Below are positions 9,207-18,371 of a stretch of 64,000 nucleotides of DNA, piece after piece. Position numbers and translations under genes: made by a program. The DNA is taken from contig JBAXTU010000001.1 of the NCBI GenBank assembly GCA_037130015.1, forward strand, positions 10,223-74,222. The letters are read 5' to 3'. Within the stretch, counting starts at the first letter, position 1. Each line of letters begins with the position of its first letter. Below the pieces are notes generated by a model. That model made no database searches and had not been told where the DNA came from. It worked only from the letters and a program-made list of their open reading frames with translations. This DNA comes from JBAXTU01 sp037130015 (lineage in GTDB: Bacteria > Patescibacteriota > Patescibacteriia > 2-01-FULL-39-33).

Positions 9207-12017
9207 ATGCTTACACTCCGAAAAAAAATATTTTTTTCGCTTAGCCTGTCACTGATTGTGATGGGTGGTGTTTTGGCGCCCATAAAGCCCAATGTTAATG
9301 TTTTTGACGGGCAGGTTGGTTTTTTGAAGAGTAATGTGGTGGTGGCGGATGGTGTTAATGATAACAAACCAGATTCAGGTGGAGTCGTCTCTAATTTTAT
9401 TGGTTGGGTCTTATATTATGTGGCCACTTGTTTTGCTAAGCTGGCTGGGCTACTTATTCAAGTTATGGTAAATGTAGCGCAAAAAAATGATTTTTTGACC
9501 CAACCGATTGTGCTTAATGGCTGGCGTATTGTGCGTGATATTTGCAATAATTTTTTTATCATTATTTTGCTAGCCATTGCTATTGGCACAATTTTTCGCG
9601 TTTCAGCTTATCATTACAAACAGCTTTTGCCAAAATTACTGATTATGGCGGTCTTGATTAATTTTTCCAAAATGATTGCCGGCATTATGATTGATTTTTC
9701 ACAAATGATCATGATGTTTTTTGTGTCTCCTTTTGCTGGTGATACTGGCCCTAGCATTATTTTGGGCAGTGTTGGTTTACATAAATTATATCAACTTGAA
9801 CAAGCAGGACAAGCAAGCAGCGCAGACATAGGTAATTTAAGTTGGCAAATTATTTTTGGTTTGTTTTTTGCTATTATTTTAGCAGTAATTGCTTGCGTAG
9901 TGGTGGCTTGTATTACTATTATTCTTGTTTATCGTATTGTTATGCTGTGGTTTTTGGTTATTTTGTCGCCAGCGCCATATTTGTTGGCCACTTTTCCCAA
10001 AGGCGAAAGCTATGCCAGTATGTGGTGGAGTGAGATTACCAAATATTTAGTGGTTGGTCCTGTCATGATGTTTTTTTTGTATCTATCTTTTTTTAGTGGT
10101 TATAGAGATGCGTCAGGCATTGATGATCACACAGCGTCAGCGTTAGTGGGCAGCACCCCAAGCGCTGTAGGAACATCTTTCGGCACTACCAATACAGCAG
10201 ACACAGCAGTAAAGTCATCAATGATGCAACCAGCAAATATATTTGATTTTATGATTATTATCGGATTAATGATTGGTAGTTTGGTGGCTGGACAAAAAAC
10301 TGGCGTGGCTGGCGCTTCTTGGGCTGGCAAGGGAATTGGGTTGATACGTAGTACAGCCAATAAAGGAGCTAGTAAAGCCTTTGGCGGTTTGGTTTATAAA
10401 AAAGATAAAAATGGAAATAGAAGCGGTTTGGCTTTTAGAGCAGCCAGAAGCACGGTTGGCGCGGCCGGGGCCGGATTGGCTGTTCTTAGTAGTAAGGCAG
10501 GAAAAGCCAGTGGCATGGTAGATACCGGAGTTAAAGGCGCTGGCGTGGTTGGTGCTGCAGCCACAGCCGGAGCGCTTGGCTTAGGTGCGGTGGGTGCAGC
10601 ACCACTCGCTATGGCCGCTGCAGTTGGTTATGGTGGGTATAGAGGTATTAAAGCTTTAGCGCAAAGAATGACTAAAACTGGTCGTGAAAGCAGAAAAATG
10701 CGTCAGGATCTTATTAATGGAAGCTATGAAACTGAGGATTATGTGCAGGCCAAAGATGAAGCCGGCAATCTTATTCCTGATAAATATGAAAAACAGAAAA
10801 GAAAGTTTAAAAAACATGAAAGTGGCATCTTTATGGAGATCAATGATAAAGGTGAGTTTATAGATAAAAAAGGAGAATTAATTGAATATAAAGAAAATTC
10901 TCAAGGCGAAAAAGAATGGGTGGATAAAATAGGAAGCCCGGTGGATATATCGCATTTGGGCAATGCTCAAAAACATGATGCCAGTGGCAATGAAATTGGA
11001 GATTTAAAACCATCAAACAGAGTTTATTCGGCAGTCACCAAAGACGGTAAAATCAGTGAAAATTGGGAAACTTATATGGGTACATATTATGGCTCAGGAG
11101 CTGGCAAGGCCGCAGCAGCTAGAGATTCAGCCGAAGCTGATAAGATTTCAAAATTGGCCAATGATTATGGACACCTCAATGAAAGTATTTTACAAAAATT
11201 ATTGACTACGGAAATAGATCAAGGCAAGAAAATGGCTATTGCTATGACTTTGGCTATCAAGGATGGATTTAAAGGTATGAATCTTAAAAATGGCCAAGAT
11301 AAAGTAAAAGAAGCTAAAGCAGTTCTTGGCAGTAATGATGTTTTAATTAAAAAATTTAATGATGAAGTGGACAAAAAATTTGCTCATTTTAATTATAATC
11401 TAAACACGGCTAGTGGCCGAGCCACTTTTGGCAAACGCCGTGATGCTGGCAAAATTAATGATGTTATGGATTCGTCGGCTTACAAAGATCCTGGAGTATT
11501 AAAATCTTTGCAGGAAAATATGACCAGTGAAGAATATATTACACATATGAAGAAAGTTAAGAATTCTTCCAAAAATCATGAAAAATCTTTATTAACAGGC
11601 TTAGATGAAATGATAAAACAAGATGGCAGTATTGTTGATACTAAAGATAAGGATAAAATGTCTGTTTCTCGTCGTGCTATGGCAATGATCTCTGGAGATT
11701 TAGCTAAAGCTATGCAGGGAGTTGATTTGGGTAATACGTCTCAGCTTGCTGAATCTAAAACAGCTATGAATGATTTCTTTAGTCGAGCTTCCAATAGGGA
11801 AATTGCTAATATTGATAATGATATATTTACAGAATCAGAGGTTCAGAAAAAAATGGGTACAGGAACTACTACCCCCACTCATGCACATACCTTTATTAAT
11901 AATGTTTTGCATGTAGCTGTTAATGATAATATGAATCAAAATGATGTTGAAAATGTTAGACGACAAGGAGGTTCTAATATCTTGGCTAGAAATTTAGCTA
12001 TTCATGCAAAACCATAA
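9207..12017 (+). CDS. VirB6/TrbL-like polytopic membrane protein with long hydrophilic tail
   Basis: 936 residues. The N-terminus has a signal-anchor-like segment (about 8-27). Several strong membrane helices follow at about 62-90, 104-130, 138-175, 210-263 (with the motif VILSPAPYLLATFP), 275-298 and 347-366. VirB6/TrbL proteins form the inner-membrane channel of type IV secretion systems. After an Ala/Gly-rich region (about 370-485) there is a charged, mostly hydrophilic tail of about 450 residues, far longer than in classical VirB6 but common in extended VirB6 relatives. PrgI and VirB4 homologues follow in the same run of genes, which supports the assignment. The tail has no recognised domain. 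Family assignment rests on topology and context rather than on a diagnostic motif. Confidence 0.7.
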   Translation: MLTLRKKIFFSLSLSLIVMGGVLAPIKPNVNVFDGQVGFLKSNVVVADGVNDNKPDSGGVVSNFIGWVLYYVATCFAKLAGLLIQVMVNVAQKNDFLTQPIVLNGWRIVRDICNNFFIIILLAIAIGTIFRVSAYHYKQLLPKLLIMAVLINFSKMIAGIMIDFSQMIMMFFVSPFAGDTGPSIILGSVGLHKLYQLEQAGQASSADIGNLSWQIIFGLFFAIILAVIACVVVACITIILVYRIVMLWFLVILSPAPYLLATFPKGESYASMWWSEITKYLVVGPVMMFFLYLSFFSGYRDASGIDDHTASALVGSTPSAVGTSFGTTNTADTAVKSSMMQPANIFDFMIIIGLMIGSLVAGQKTGVAGASWAGKGIGLIRSTANKGASKAFGGLVYKKDKNGNRSGLAFRAARSTVGAAGAGLAVLSSKAGKASGMVDTGVKGAGVVGAAATAGALGLGAVGAAPLAMAAAVGYGGYRGIKALAQRMTKTGRESRKMRQDLINGSYETEDYVQAKDEAGNLIPDKYEKQKRKFKKHESGIFMEINDKGEFIDKKGELIEYKENSQGEKEWVDKIGSPVDISHLGNAQKHDASGNEIGDLKPSNRVYSAVTKDGKISENWETYMGTYYGSGAGKAAAARDSAEADKISKLANDYGHLNESILQKLLTTEIDQGKKMAIAMTLAIKDGFKGMNLKNGQDKVKEAKAVLGSNDVLIKKFNDEVDKKFAHFNYNLNTASGRATFGKRRDAGKINDVMDSSAYKDPGVLKSLQENMTSEEYITHMKKVKNSSKNHEKSLLTGLDEMIKQDGSIVDTKDKDKMSVSRRAMAMISGDLAKAMQGVDLGNTSQLAESKTAMNDFFSRASNREIANIDNDIFTESEVQKKMGTGTTTPTHAHTFINNVLHVAVNDNMNQNDVENVRRQGGSNILARNLAIHAKP

Positions 12018-12032
12018 TAAATAGAAATTAAA

Positions 12033-13121
12033 ATGATTCAAAATTTTAAACAAAAATTCAATCAGTTGCCAAAAAATATTCAGGCTTTGTTGTCCCTTGA
12101 TTATGGACGCAAGCTTAATATTTATTTGATTGACAAATATAAGCTAAAAACAATTGATGACAAGGAGTCGTTGCACAATGTAGTGGATATGGTTTTTTTA
12201 GGCGAGATTAAAATTATTGATTTGCCAAAGTTTTTAGCTGATAATTTTAGTCTTAATTTGGAATTGGCCAAAAAATTAGCCGTTGATATTGTGGGACTAA
12301 GATGTTTGTCTGCCGGTGATTTTTTTGCCGGACAAGCCAAAAAGTTTATTTTGGATAATGGCGGACACCTAGAAGATTATGATAGATATATTTCTGACAC
12401 TCAAAAAGCTTTAAAAATTGAAGCGACTGGCGGGGAAGTTGATTTGCCAGAAACACCAAGAAAAATTATTCCCGAGACTATTGAATTCCAAGATTTGCCA
12501 CCAGCTCATGAAAAGAAAGGCATGTTGGAAGTATTTAAAAAAGGCGTAGTTGATTTTTTTGAAGTTGATTCGCCAGAAGTGTTGGAAATGATGGAAGATC
12601 TGAATAGGGAATTGGCCTTGATGCTTTTGGAAGATCAAGTTTTTAAACGCGAGCTGGAAGAAGCGCTTTATCTCAATGCTGATATTTTGACTACTAGCAG
12701 TTTATATTTGGAAGGCAAGCCGGTTCCGGGCACAGCCAGTAATTGGCTCAAGGATTTTTTGAAAAAAAGTGGTACGAGTTTTTTTGATAATGTGGTGCTG
12801 TCTGGCTATGTGGCCAATTCGGAAAATGCCAAAAAATTAGCAGATCATGACAAAAATAAATTAGCAAAACTGCTCACCTTGTATCGTAATATCAAATTTT
12901 TTCCAGGTTCCATGGGTAATGTGCCACCGGACAATTGGCAAGTAATTCCGCTGGGTCGTCCGCGAGCAGAAGAAAAAAATGTTAGTGCTATGCCGTCAAA
13001 AAAAATTGCCAGCAATCCTTTGAAAAATTATGATTTAAAAAATATGACACCGCTAGAAATCAGCGCTTTGCAAGAACAGTATGATATTTCAGATGAAGAA
13101 ATTGAAAAGATGAAAAAATAA
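12033..13121 (+). CDS. Unknown protein of T4SS-like cluster, paralogue A
   Basis: 362 residues, soluble, no signal peptide or membrane helix seen. The first 100 residues begin with FKQKFNQLPKNIQALLS and resemble the start of the next gene product, so the two share an N-terminal helical domain of about 100 residues. A second conserved-looking part (about 160-290) is helical and acidic. The C-terminus (MTPLEISALQEQYDISDEEI) looks like a short helical tail. It starts 15 bases after the VirB6-like gene and ends 5 bases before the next one. Not recognised; a cytoplasmic accessory or assembly factor of the secretion module is only an inference from position. Confidence 0.7.
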   Translation: MIQNFKQKFNQLPKNIQALLSLDYGRKLNIYLIDKYKLKTIDDKESLHNVVDMVFLGEIKIIDLPKFLADNFSLNLELAKKLAVDIVGLRCLSAGDFFAGQAKKFILDNGGHLEDYDRYISDTQKALKIEATGGEVDLPETPRKIIPETIEFQDLPPAHEKKGMLEVFKKGVVDFFEVDSPEVLEMMEDLNRELALMLLEDQVFKRELEEALYLNADILTTSSLYLEGKPVPGTASNWLKDFLKKSGTSFFDNVVLSGYVANSENAKKLADHDKNKLAKLLTLYRNIKFFPGSMGNVPPDNWQVIPLGRPRAEEKNVSAMPSKKIASNPLKNYDLKNMTPLEISALQEQYDISDEEIEKMKK

Positions 13122-13126
13122 TATTT

Positions 13127-14596
13127 ATGCCAGAACAAAGTTTGCAAAAATTTAATCAATTGCCGGCGGAAATACGGAATAAACTATCTTCTCCGTCTAT
13201 GTTGGCTGTGGTCAAGCAATTGGAAGTGCAATATGGCGTCAAATTAAATTTGGCTTTTTTGAAGTTGGCAGTTGGCGATTTGCGTCCCGGAGAATTCAAT
13301 GATTATTTGCGTGAAAAATTTAATTTGAATAAAGATGTATCTGATATAATACGAGAACGACTTTCTAGGTTGTTGGTTGGAGTTGGTTTGACGCCGGTAG
13401 TAGCTGGAGTCAGTGGGGAGACTTCAAAAAATCGTAGCGGTGAAGCTGGTTTTTCTTTTTCCATAGAAGATGACGCCGATGTCAGCCGTTTTAAGGATTT
13501 GGAATCAACAGAAATTAAAATTAAAAATTATGAAGCATTGGCTGAAAATGTTATTGCCGAATTTGGTTATAAAAATAAAGATGAATCTTTACGTACTAGA
13601 TTAAAAAATTTGATCATGTCCAGGCTCAAAGATGTGCGTGATGAATTTGAACTCATAGAACATTTGAAAAAAAATAAAGAAGTGGGTGGCATGGAATTGG
13701 GCGAAGAAGAAATAGATAAATTATTAAAATTAATTCGCCAAAGTCCTGACAAAAAAATTTCTGATCAAGTGATTTTACCAACGACTGAAACCAAAGTTGA
13801 AACAAAAATAGAATTTCCGGTCAAGAAAGTTGAACCGATTAAGACGCCAGCTATTACTTTGCAGGCAAAAAAACAAACAGAAACCCAACAGTATCAGTCG
13901 CCTAAAAATTTATCAGCAAAACCAGTTGAAATAAAATCAACTCAGGAAAATACTCCCAGCATAGAAATGGAAGATGGTTTGCCAGTGCTCAAAATGCCGG
14001 AAGAATTGATGATTCCTCCACATGAATTGGATTTGAAAAAAAGCCAGTCTCTAAGTGAAGATAAACCGATTGAAAAAAAACCTGATTATCAAAAAAAACC
14101 AGAGCCGACACTGCACGCCAAGCAATTGCCAGTGATTAATAATAACGCCAAACAACCACCGGTTATGATGGCGCAACCGGTGCCATATTTGGCAAAAAAA
14201 TCAATGCCACCGAAATTATCAAAAATTAGTAGTAGTCGTCCGTCGCTTGATGATGTGAAATTTACTCCCAAGCTACAAGGCCCAATTGAAGAACTGAACA
14301 ATATGACGCTAATTGATTGGCGACGATTGGGAGAAAAAACTGAAAGCCGAATAGCCAAGATAAAAGAAAAATTAAATTTATTGGAAAAAGATTCTTATGG
14401 CCGACGTTTGCAGGGAATAGAAGCTTGGAATAAAAATGAAATTAATAAATTTTATCGTTTGCTTGGCCAGGAAAGTTTGGTGAGCGGTCAAGAAGTGGAA
14501 AGTATTATTAAGGAGCGTTTAGAAAAAGGTTTGCCCACGCTTACTCTAGAAGAATTTCATTCGGTAATGGAGCTTAATCGTGATTTAAGATATTAG
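13127..14596 (+). CDS. Unknown protein of T4SS-like cluster, paralogue B
   Basis: 489 residues, no membrane segment. The N-terminus (LQKFNQLPAEIRNKLSSPS) and following 90 residues match the layout of the preceding gene product (FNQLP..I...LS, then a K-L-N-L stretch and a DL-x-[FP]-x-x-[FY]-L motif). The middle (about 210-390) is Lys/Pro/Glu-rich and probably disordered. The last 110 residues (from about 385, MTLIDWRRLGEK) are helical and charged. It lies 5 bases after paralogue A and 23 before prgI. Function unknown. The pair may be a duplicated adaptor of the secretion complex with a flexible linker. Confidence 0.7.
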   Translation: MPEQSLQKFNQLPAEIRNKLSSPSMLAVVKQLEVQYGVKLNLAFLKLAVGDLRPGEFNDYLREKFNLNKDVSDIIRERLSRLLVGVGLTPVVAGVSGETSKNRSGEAGFSFSIEDDADVSRFKDLESTEIKIKNYEALAENVIAEFGYKNKDESLRTRLKNLIMSRLKDVRDEFELIEHLKKNKEVGGMELGEEEIDKLLKLIRQSPDKKISDQVILPTTETKVETKIEFPVKKVEPIKTPAITLQAKKQTETQQYQSPKNLSAKPVEIKSTQENTPSIEMEDGLPVLKMPEELMIPPHELDLKKSQSLSEDKPIEKKPDYQKKPEPTLHAKQLPVINNNAKQPPVMMAQPVPYLAKKSMPPKLSKISSSRPSLDDVKFTPKLQGPIEELNNMTLIDWRRLGEKTESRIAKIKEKLNLLEKDSYGRRLQGIEAWNKNEINKFYRLLGQESLVSGQEVESIIKERLEKGLPTLTLEEFHSVMELNRDLRY

Positions 14597-14619
14597 TTTA
14601 TAAATATTAAATAGAAAAA

Positions 14620-15051
14620 ATGTATCAAGTTGTAGTGCCACAATTTTTGGATGTTGAAGATAAGGTTTTTGGGCCTATTACTATCAGGCAGTTTATTGAA
14701 ATGCTGATGGGCGCTTTGTTGATTTTTATTTTTAATAAAATTTTTGATTTTTCTTTGTTTGTTTTGTCTGCTTTTGTCGTGGGAATAATTACCGGCGTGT
14801 TGGCTTTTGTAAAAATTAACGGTCAGCCTTTTCATGAATTTTTATTAAATTTTTTGGGCACTATAAAAAATCCCAAGTTGAAAGTTTGGAAAAAAATGTT
14901 TACTAAAGAAGAAATAAAAAATGCCTTGCGTCCTGCTGATTTTAAGGCAGCTATGCCTAATTATGTGATGCGTCAGCCTGTCACTTCTTCAAAATTATCA
15001 GAATTGTCTTTGATAGTTGATACGGGAGGAGTTTATCATGGAGAAAGCTAG
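14620..15051 (+). CDS. PrgI family membrane protein
   Basis: 143 residues. The N-terminus MYQVVVPQFLDVEDKVFGPI is typical of PrgI-family proteins (PF12666), followed by two membrane helices at about 24-42 and 45-65 with a very short turn between them. PrgI is a small inner-membrane component encoded next to VirB4 in Gram-positive and CPR type IV secretion loci, and it is thought to serve as a VirB3-like partner of the ATPase. The C-terminal 60 residues are soluble and basic. It is followed 35 bases later by the TraC-type domain gene and then VirB4, the usual order in these loci. Confidence 0.85.
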   Translation: MYQVVVPQFLDVEDKVFGPITIRQFIEMLMGALLIFIFNKIFDFSLFVLSAFVVGIITGVLAFVKINGQPFHEFLLNFLGTIKNPKLKVWKKMFTKEEIKNALRPADFKAAMPNYVMRQPVTSSKLSELSLIVDTGGVYHGES

Positions 15052-15086
15052 GCTTAATTATTTAATTTTTAAAATTATTAAAAAAT

Positions 15087-15758
15087 ATGGCTGATAGAAA
15101 AGCGACAAAAAAAACTCCATCTGTACAAATGTATTTGAATATTGCTGAAATCAGGGATAATGCTATAATTTTAAAAGAGGGCTCGCTCAGAGCGGTGCTT
15201 TTGGTGTCTAGTATTAATTTTGCTCTCAAAGCCGAAGACGAACAAAATGCCATTATTTCAGGTTATATAAGTTTTTTGAATTCTCTTGATACTCCGTTGC
15301 AAATTTTGGTTCAATCTCGTGTTTTGGATTTGGATACTTATTTGGATAGTATTAAATCGGCTGAAGAAAAACAAACCAATGAACTATTAAAATTACAAAC
15401 AGCAGAATATCGGCGTTATATAAGTGATTTAGTGTCGTTGGGAGATATTATGACTAAACGTTTTTATGTGGTGGTGCCTTATAATATTCTTTCCAATAAA
15501 AAAAGAAGCTTTACTAAGCGTATTGGTGATATTATTTCTCCAACTAGTGTTATTAATCTAAGTCAAAAACAATTTGCCAAAGAACACAAAGAACTTTTTA
15601 TGATTGTTGATAAGGTTTTGTCGGGCTTGTCCAGCATGGGACTTCGCGCTTCTATTCTTGATACTCAGGCTTTGATTGAATTGTTTTATAATACTTATAA
15701 CCCCACGGTTTCCCGCCGTGAAAAATTAAGCGATTTGTCAAAATTAAATTTAGAATAA
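15087..15758 (+). CDS. TraC/VirB4 N-terminal-type domain protein
   Basis: 223 residues, no Walker motifs and no membrane helix. The pattern (IILKEGSLRAVLLVSSINFALK, then a stretch about staying with the same inner loop, LQILVQSRVLD, then RRYISDLV) matches the N-terminal non-ATPase region of TraC/VirB4 proteins, which contacts the membrane partners. Here it is a separate gene, ending 7 bases before the ATPase gene, which carries its own N-terminal region. It therefore looks like a stand-alone partner rather than a frameshifted half. Both ends are clean and the stop is followed directly by the next start, which argues against a sequencing error. Confidence 0.7.
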   Translation: MADRKATKKTPSVQMYLNIAEIRDNAIILKEGSLRAVLLVSSINFALKAEDEQNAIISGYISFLNSLDTPLQILVQSRVLDLDTYLDSIKSAEEKQTNELLKLQTAEYRRYISDLVSLGDIMTKRFYVVVPYNILSNKKRSFTKRIGDIISPTSVINLSQKQFAKEHKELFMIVDKVLSGLSSMGLRASILDTQALIELFYNTYNPTVSRREKLSDLSKLNLE

Positions 15759-15765
15759 TTATTTT

Positions 15766-17778
15766 ATGTTTGATCCTAATGAAATAAATAACACATCACC
15801 TGGCGCTCAGCCGTATATTCGTCCGGAGGATCAGGTCAAAGTCACTTTGGAACAAAAGAAGCAATTAGAGCGCAATGAATCGTCTAATACCAAAGAAGTT
15901 TTAGAGGAAGAATTAATTTATCGCCGAGGTATTGTTTCGGTGCGTGATTTGATTTCTCCGTCTTCTTTGGAAATCACTAGTTCTTATATTCATTTGGATG
16001 ATAAATATGTGCGTACACTTTTTATAGTGGAATATCCGCGTTATATTTCGGTTGGTTGGTTTGCGCCAATTATTAATATGGATATTACAGCTGACATGTC
16101 TTTTTTCTTTTATCCCGTCAAGGCTCCGGTGATTTTGAAACAATTAAAAAAGAAAGTCGGCAATGTAGAAGCTGATCTTATTAGTCGTGCCGAAAAAGGA
16201 GCGCCTAGAGATCCTTTGCTTGAAACCGCACTTCGTGATATGGAAAAATTGCGTGATGATTTGACCCAGGGTATTGAACATTTTTTTCAGACAGGACTTT
16301 ATATTACTGTTTATGCCAAATCAATAGAGGATTTGGATAGAAATTGTGATCGTGTAGAGAATTTTTTCGGTTCAACTTTGATATATTCCAAACGTGTTTT
16401 TTATCAAGCTGAACAAGGTTTCAATTCAACTTTGCCTTTGGCTTTTGATGAGTTACAAATATTAATAAATGTGAATACTTCGCCGGCGGCCAGCTCGTTT
16501 CCGTTTGTTTCATCTGATTTGACATCTGACCGTGGTATTTTGTATGGTATTAATCGCCATAATAATTCCTTGATTTTGTTTGATAGGTTTTCTATGCAAA
16601 ACGCTAATATGGTGGTGTTTGCCACTTCCGGTGCTGGCAAATCTTATATTATTAAATTAGAAGTTTTGCGCAGTTTAATGTTAGGAGTAGATGTTATTAT
16701 TATTGATCCTGAGCGTGAATATAAACATTTGTGCGATGCTGTGGGTGGTACTTATATTGATATTTCTCTTAATTCAGAAAGCAAGATTAATCCTTTTGAT
16801 TTGCCTCGCGCCATGGGTGAAGATGCCAAGCCTGCCGATATTATCCGTAGTGCTGTTATTACTGTAAAAGGACTTATCCGTCTGATGATCGGCAATGTCA
16901 CTTATGAAGAAGATTCTATTATTGATAGAGCGCTTTTGGAAACTTATGCCAAAAAAGATATTACGCCTGATGTTGATTTGACCAAAATTGAACCGCCAAT
17001 TTTGTCTGATTTTCAAACTATTTTGGAAGGTATGGAAGGCGCGGAAAATATAGCACTTCGTCTAAAAAAATACACTGAAGGTACTTTTGCCGGGCTTATT
17101 AATAGTCCGACCAATGTGGAGATGGCTAATCAGTTGGTTATTTTTAGTGTTCGTGATTTAGAAGATGAGCTTAAGCCGATTGCTATTTATACTATTGTTA
17201 ATTACATTTGGAATGTGGTGCGCAGTGAAATGAAAAAAAGAATTATGATTATTGATGAAGCTTGGTGGTTGATGCAAAGAGAAGATAGTGCTAAATTTAT
17301 TTTTGCTCTTGTTAAAAGATGCAGAAAATATTTTTTGGGAGTGACAACCATCACTCAAGATGTGAACGATTTTTTGACTTCACCTTATGGCCAGGCTATT
17401 GTTAATAATTCAGCTATGCAAGTGCTCTTAAAGCAAACGCCGGCAGCTGTGGGTTTGGTGCAAAAAACTTTCATGCTTACCGAAGGTGAAAAATATTTGT
17501 TATTAGAATCGTCTGTCGGAGAAGGCATCTTTTTTGCTGGTTCCAAGCATGCGGCCATTAAAGTAGTAGCGTCATATTCCGAAGACCAACTGATTACTTC
17601 TGATCCACGGCAACTTTTGGAAATTGAACAAGCCAAAAAAGAATTTGCTGAATCCATGAAAAATGAAGCAGAAGAACAGCCCGAAGAGGAGGCAGAAAAA
17701 AGTGAAGAAGAAAAGACTGATGAAACAAAAACCGAAACACCAGCTGAGGCGGAAAAACAAACCGTCGCAAAAACATAA
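15766..17778 (+). CDS. virB4: VirB4/TraC-type secretion ATPase
   Basis: 670 residues. Walker A is seen in TSGAGKSYIIK at about residue 287-297 and Walker B in RIMIIDEAWWLMQ at about 491-503, followed by the VirB4-typical KRCRKYFLGVTTITQDVNDF and a C-terminal SSVGEGIFFAG stretch. VirB4 proteins are hexameric ATPases at the cytoplasmic face that power substrate transfer and pilus assembly in type IV secretion. The N-terminal 230 residues carry the membrane-partner domain. The last 50 residues are a Glu/Lys-rich, disordered-looking tail. It sits between the detached N-terminal-type domain and a small anchored protein. High certainty for family; the substrate is unknown. Confidence 0.92.
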   Translation: MFDPNEINNTSPGAQPYIRPEDQVKVTLEQKKQLERNESSNTKEVLEEELIYRRGIVSVRDLISPSSLEITSSYIHLDDKYVRTLFIVEYPRYISVGWFAPIINMDITADMSFFFYPVKAPVILKQLKKKVGNVEADLISRAEKGAPRDPLLETALRDMEKLRDDLTQGIEHFFQTGLYITVYAKSIEDLDRNCDRVENFFGSTLIYSKRVFYQAEQGFNSTLPLAFDELQILINVNTSPAASSFPFVSSDLTSDRGILYGINRHNNSLILFDRFSMQNANMVVFATSGAGKSYIIKLEVLRSLMLGVDVIIIDPEREYKHLCDAVGGTYIDISLNSESKINPFDLPRAMGEDAKPADIIRSAVITVKGLIRLMIGNVTYEEDSIIDRALLETYAKKDITPDVDLTKIEPPILSDFQTILEGMEGAENIALRLKKYTEGTFAGLINSPTNVEMANQLVIFSVRDLEDELKPIAIYTIVNYIWNVVRSEMKKRIMIIDEAWWLMQREDSAKFIFALVKRCRKYFLGVTTITQDVNDFLTSPYGQAIVNNSAMQVLLKQTPAAVGLVQKTFMLTEGEKYLLLESSVGEGIFFAGSKHAAIKVVASYSEDQLITSDPRQLLEIEQAKKEFAESMKNEAEEQPEEEAEKSEEEKTDETKTETPAEAEKQTVAKT

Positions 17779-17798
17779 ATTAAATTAATTTATTTCTT

Positions 17799-18371
17799 AT
17801 GGACAATAGAAGAAGAAACATTATTATTGCTTTGGTGGTCGTATTTATTATTCTGATAGCCTTGATTTTATGGTTAATGTTGCGTAAGCCAGCTCCAGCG
17901 CCAGTGGTTTTACCTCCTGTTGTTGGTAGTATTGATCTTGGTGCTGAATTAAATAATCAATTAAGCAATTTGCCATCTTCTTCGCCACAACGTTTGGCTC
18001 AGGAAAAGAATTATCCGCTTGGTTTGAAACAATTGGCTTTTTCGTTTGCTGAACGACTAGGCACTTATTCCAGTGATGCTGGGCTTAACAATTTTATTGA
18101 ACTTAGAAAAGATATGACGTCCAAGATGCAATCCACGGCCAATCAAATGGCCGGAGCTGTGAAATTTTCTCCGAACACTTTTGAAAGTTTTGATACTAAA
18201 GCACTCAGTGCTAATTTGTTGCTTGTTGATGCGGTGAGCGCTAAAGTGACAGTGAGTGTACAACAAAAACATACTATTGGCACCAGCACTTCAATGATTT
18301 ATCCAAATTTGTCGCTTAGTTTTTTAAAGTCTGGTGATAAATGGCTAGTTGATACAGCGAAGTGGCAATAA
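17799..18371 (+). CDS. Small membrane-anchored protein at the end of the T4SS-like cluster
   Basis: 190 residues. A basic start (MDNRRRN) is followed by one membrane helix at about 8-28, then a Pro-rich linker (KPAPAPVVLPP) and an extracytoplasmic domain of about 140 residues. That domain ends in the pattern LSLSFLKSGDKWLVDTAKWQ, which resembles the end of small NTF2-like or VirB8-like folds; that resemblance is weak. It begins 20 bases after virB4 and overlaps comF by 10 bases. A VirB8-like periplasmic role would fit the context but is not proven by motif. Confidence 0.65.
   Translation: MDNRRRNIIIALVVVFIILIALILWLMLRKPAPAPVVLPPVVGSIDLGAELNNQLSNLPSSSPQRLAQEKNYPLGLKQLAFSFAERLGTYSSDAGLNNFIELRKDMTSKMQSTANQMAGAVKFSPNTFESFDTKALSANLLLVDAVSAKVTVSVQQKHTIGTSTSMIYPNLSLSFLKSGDKWLVDTAKWQ

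Noticed and set aside
15087..17778. Frameshift that splits one VirB4 gene
   Set aside because: The second protein already carries a complete N-terminal region and its own start right after the first stop, so two genes are more likely than one broken gene.
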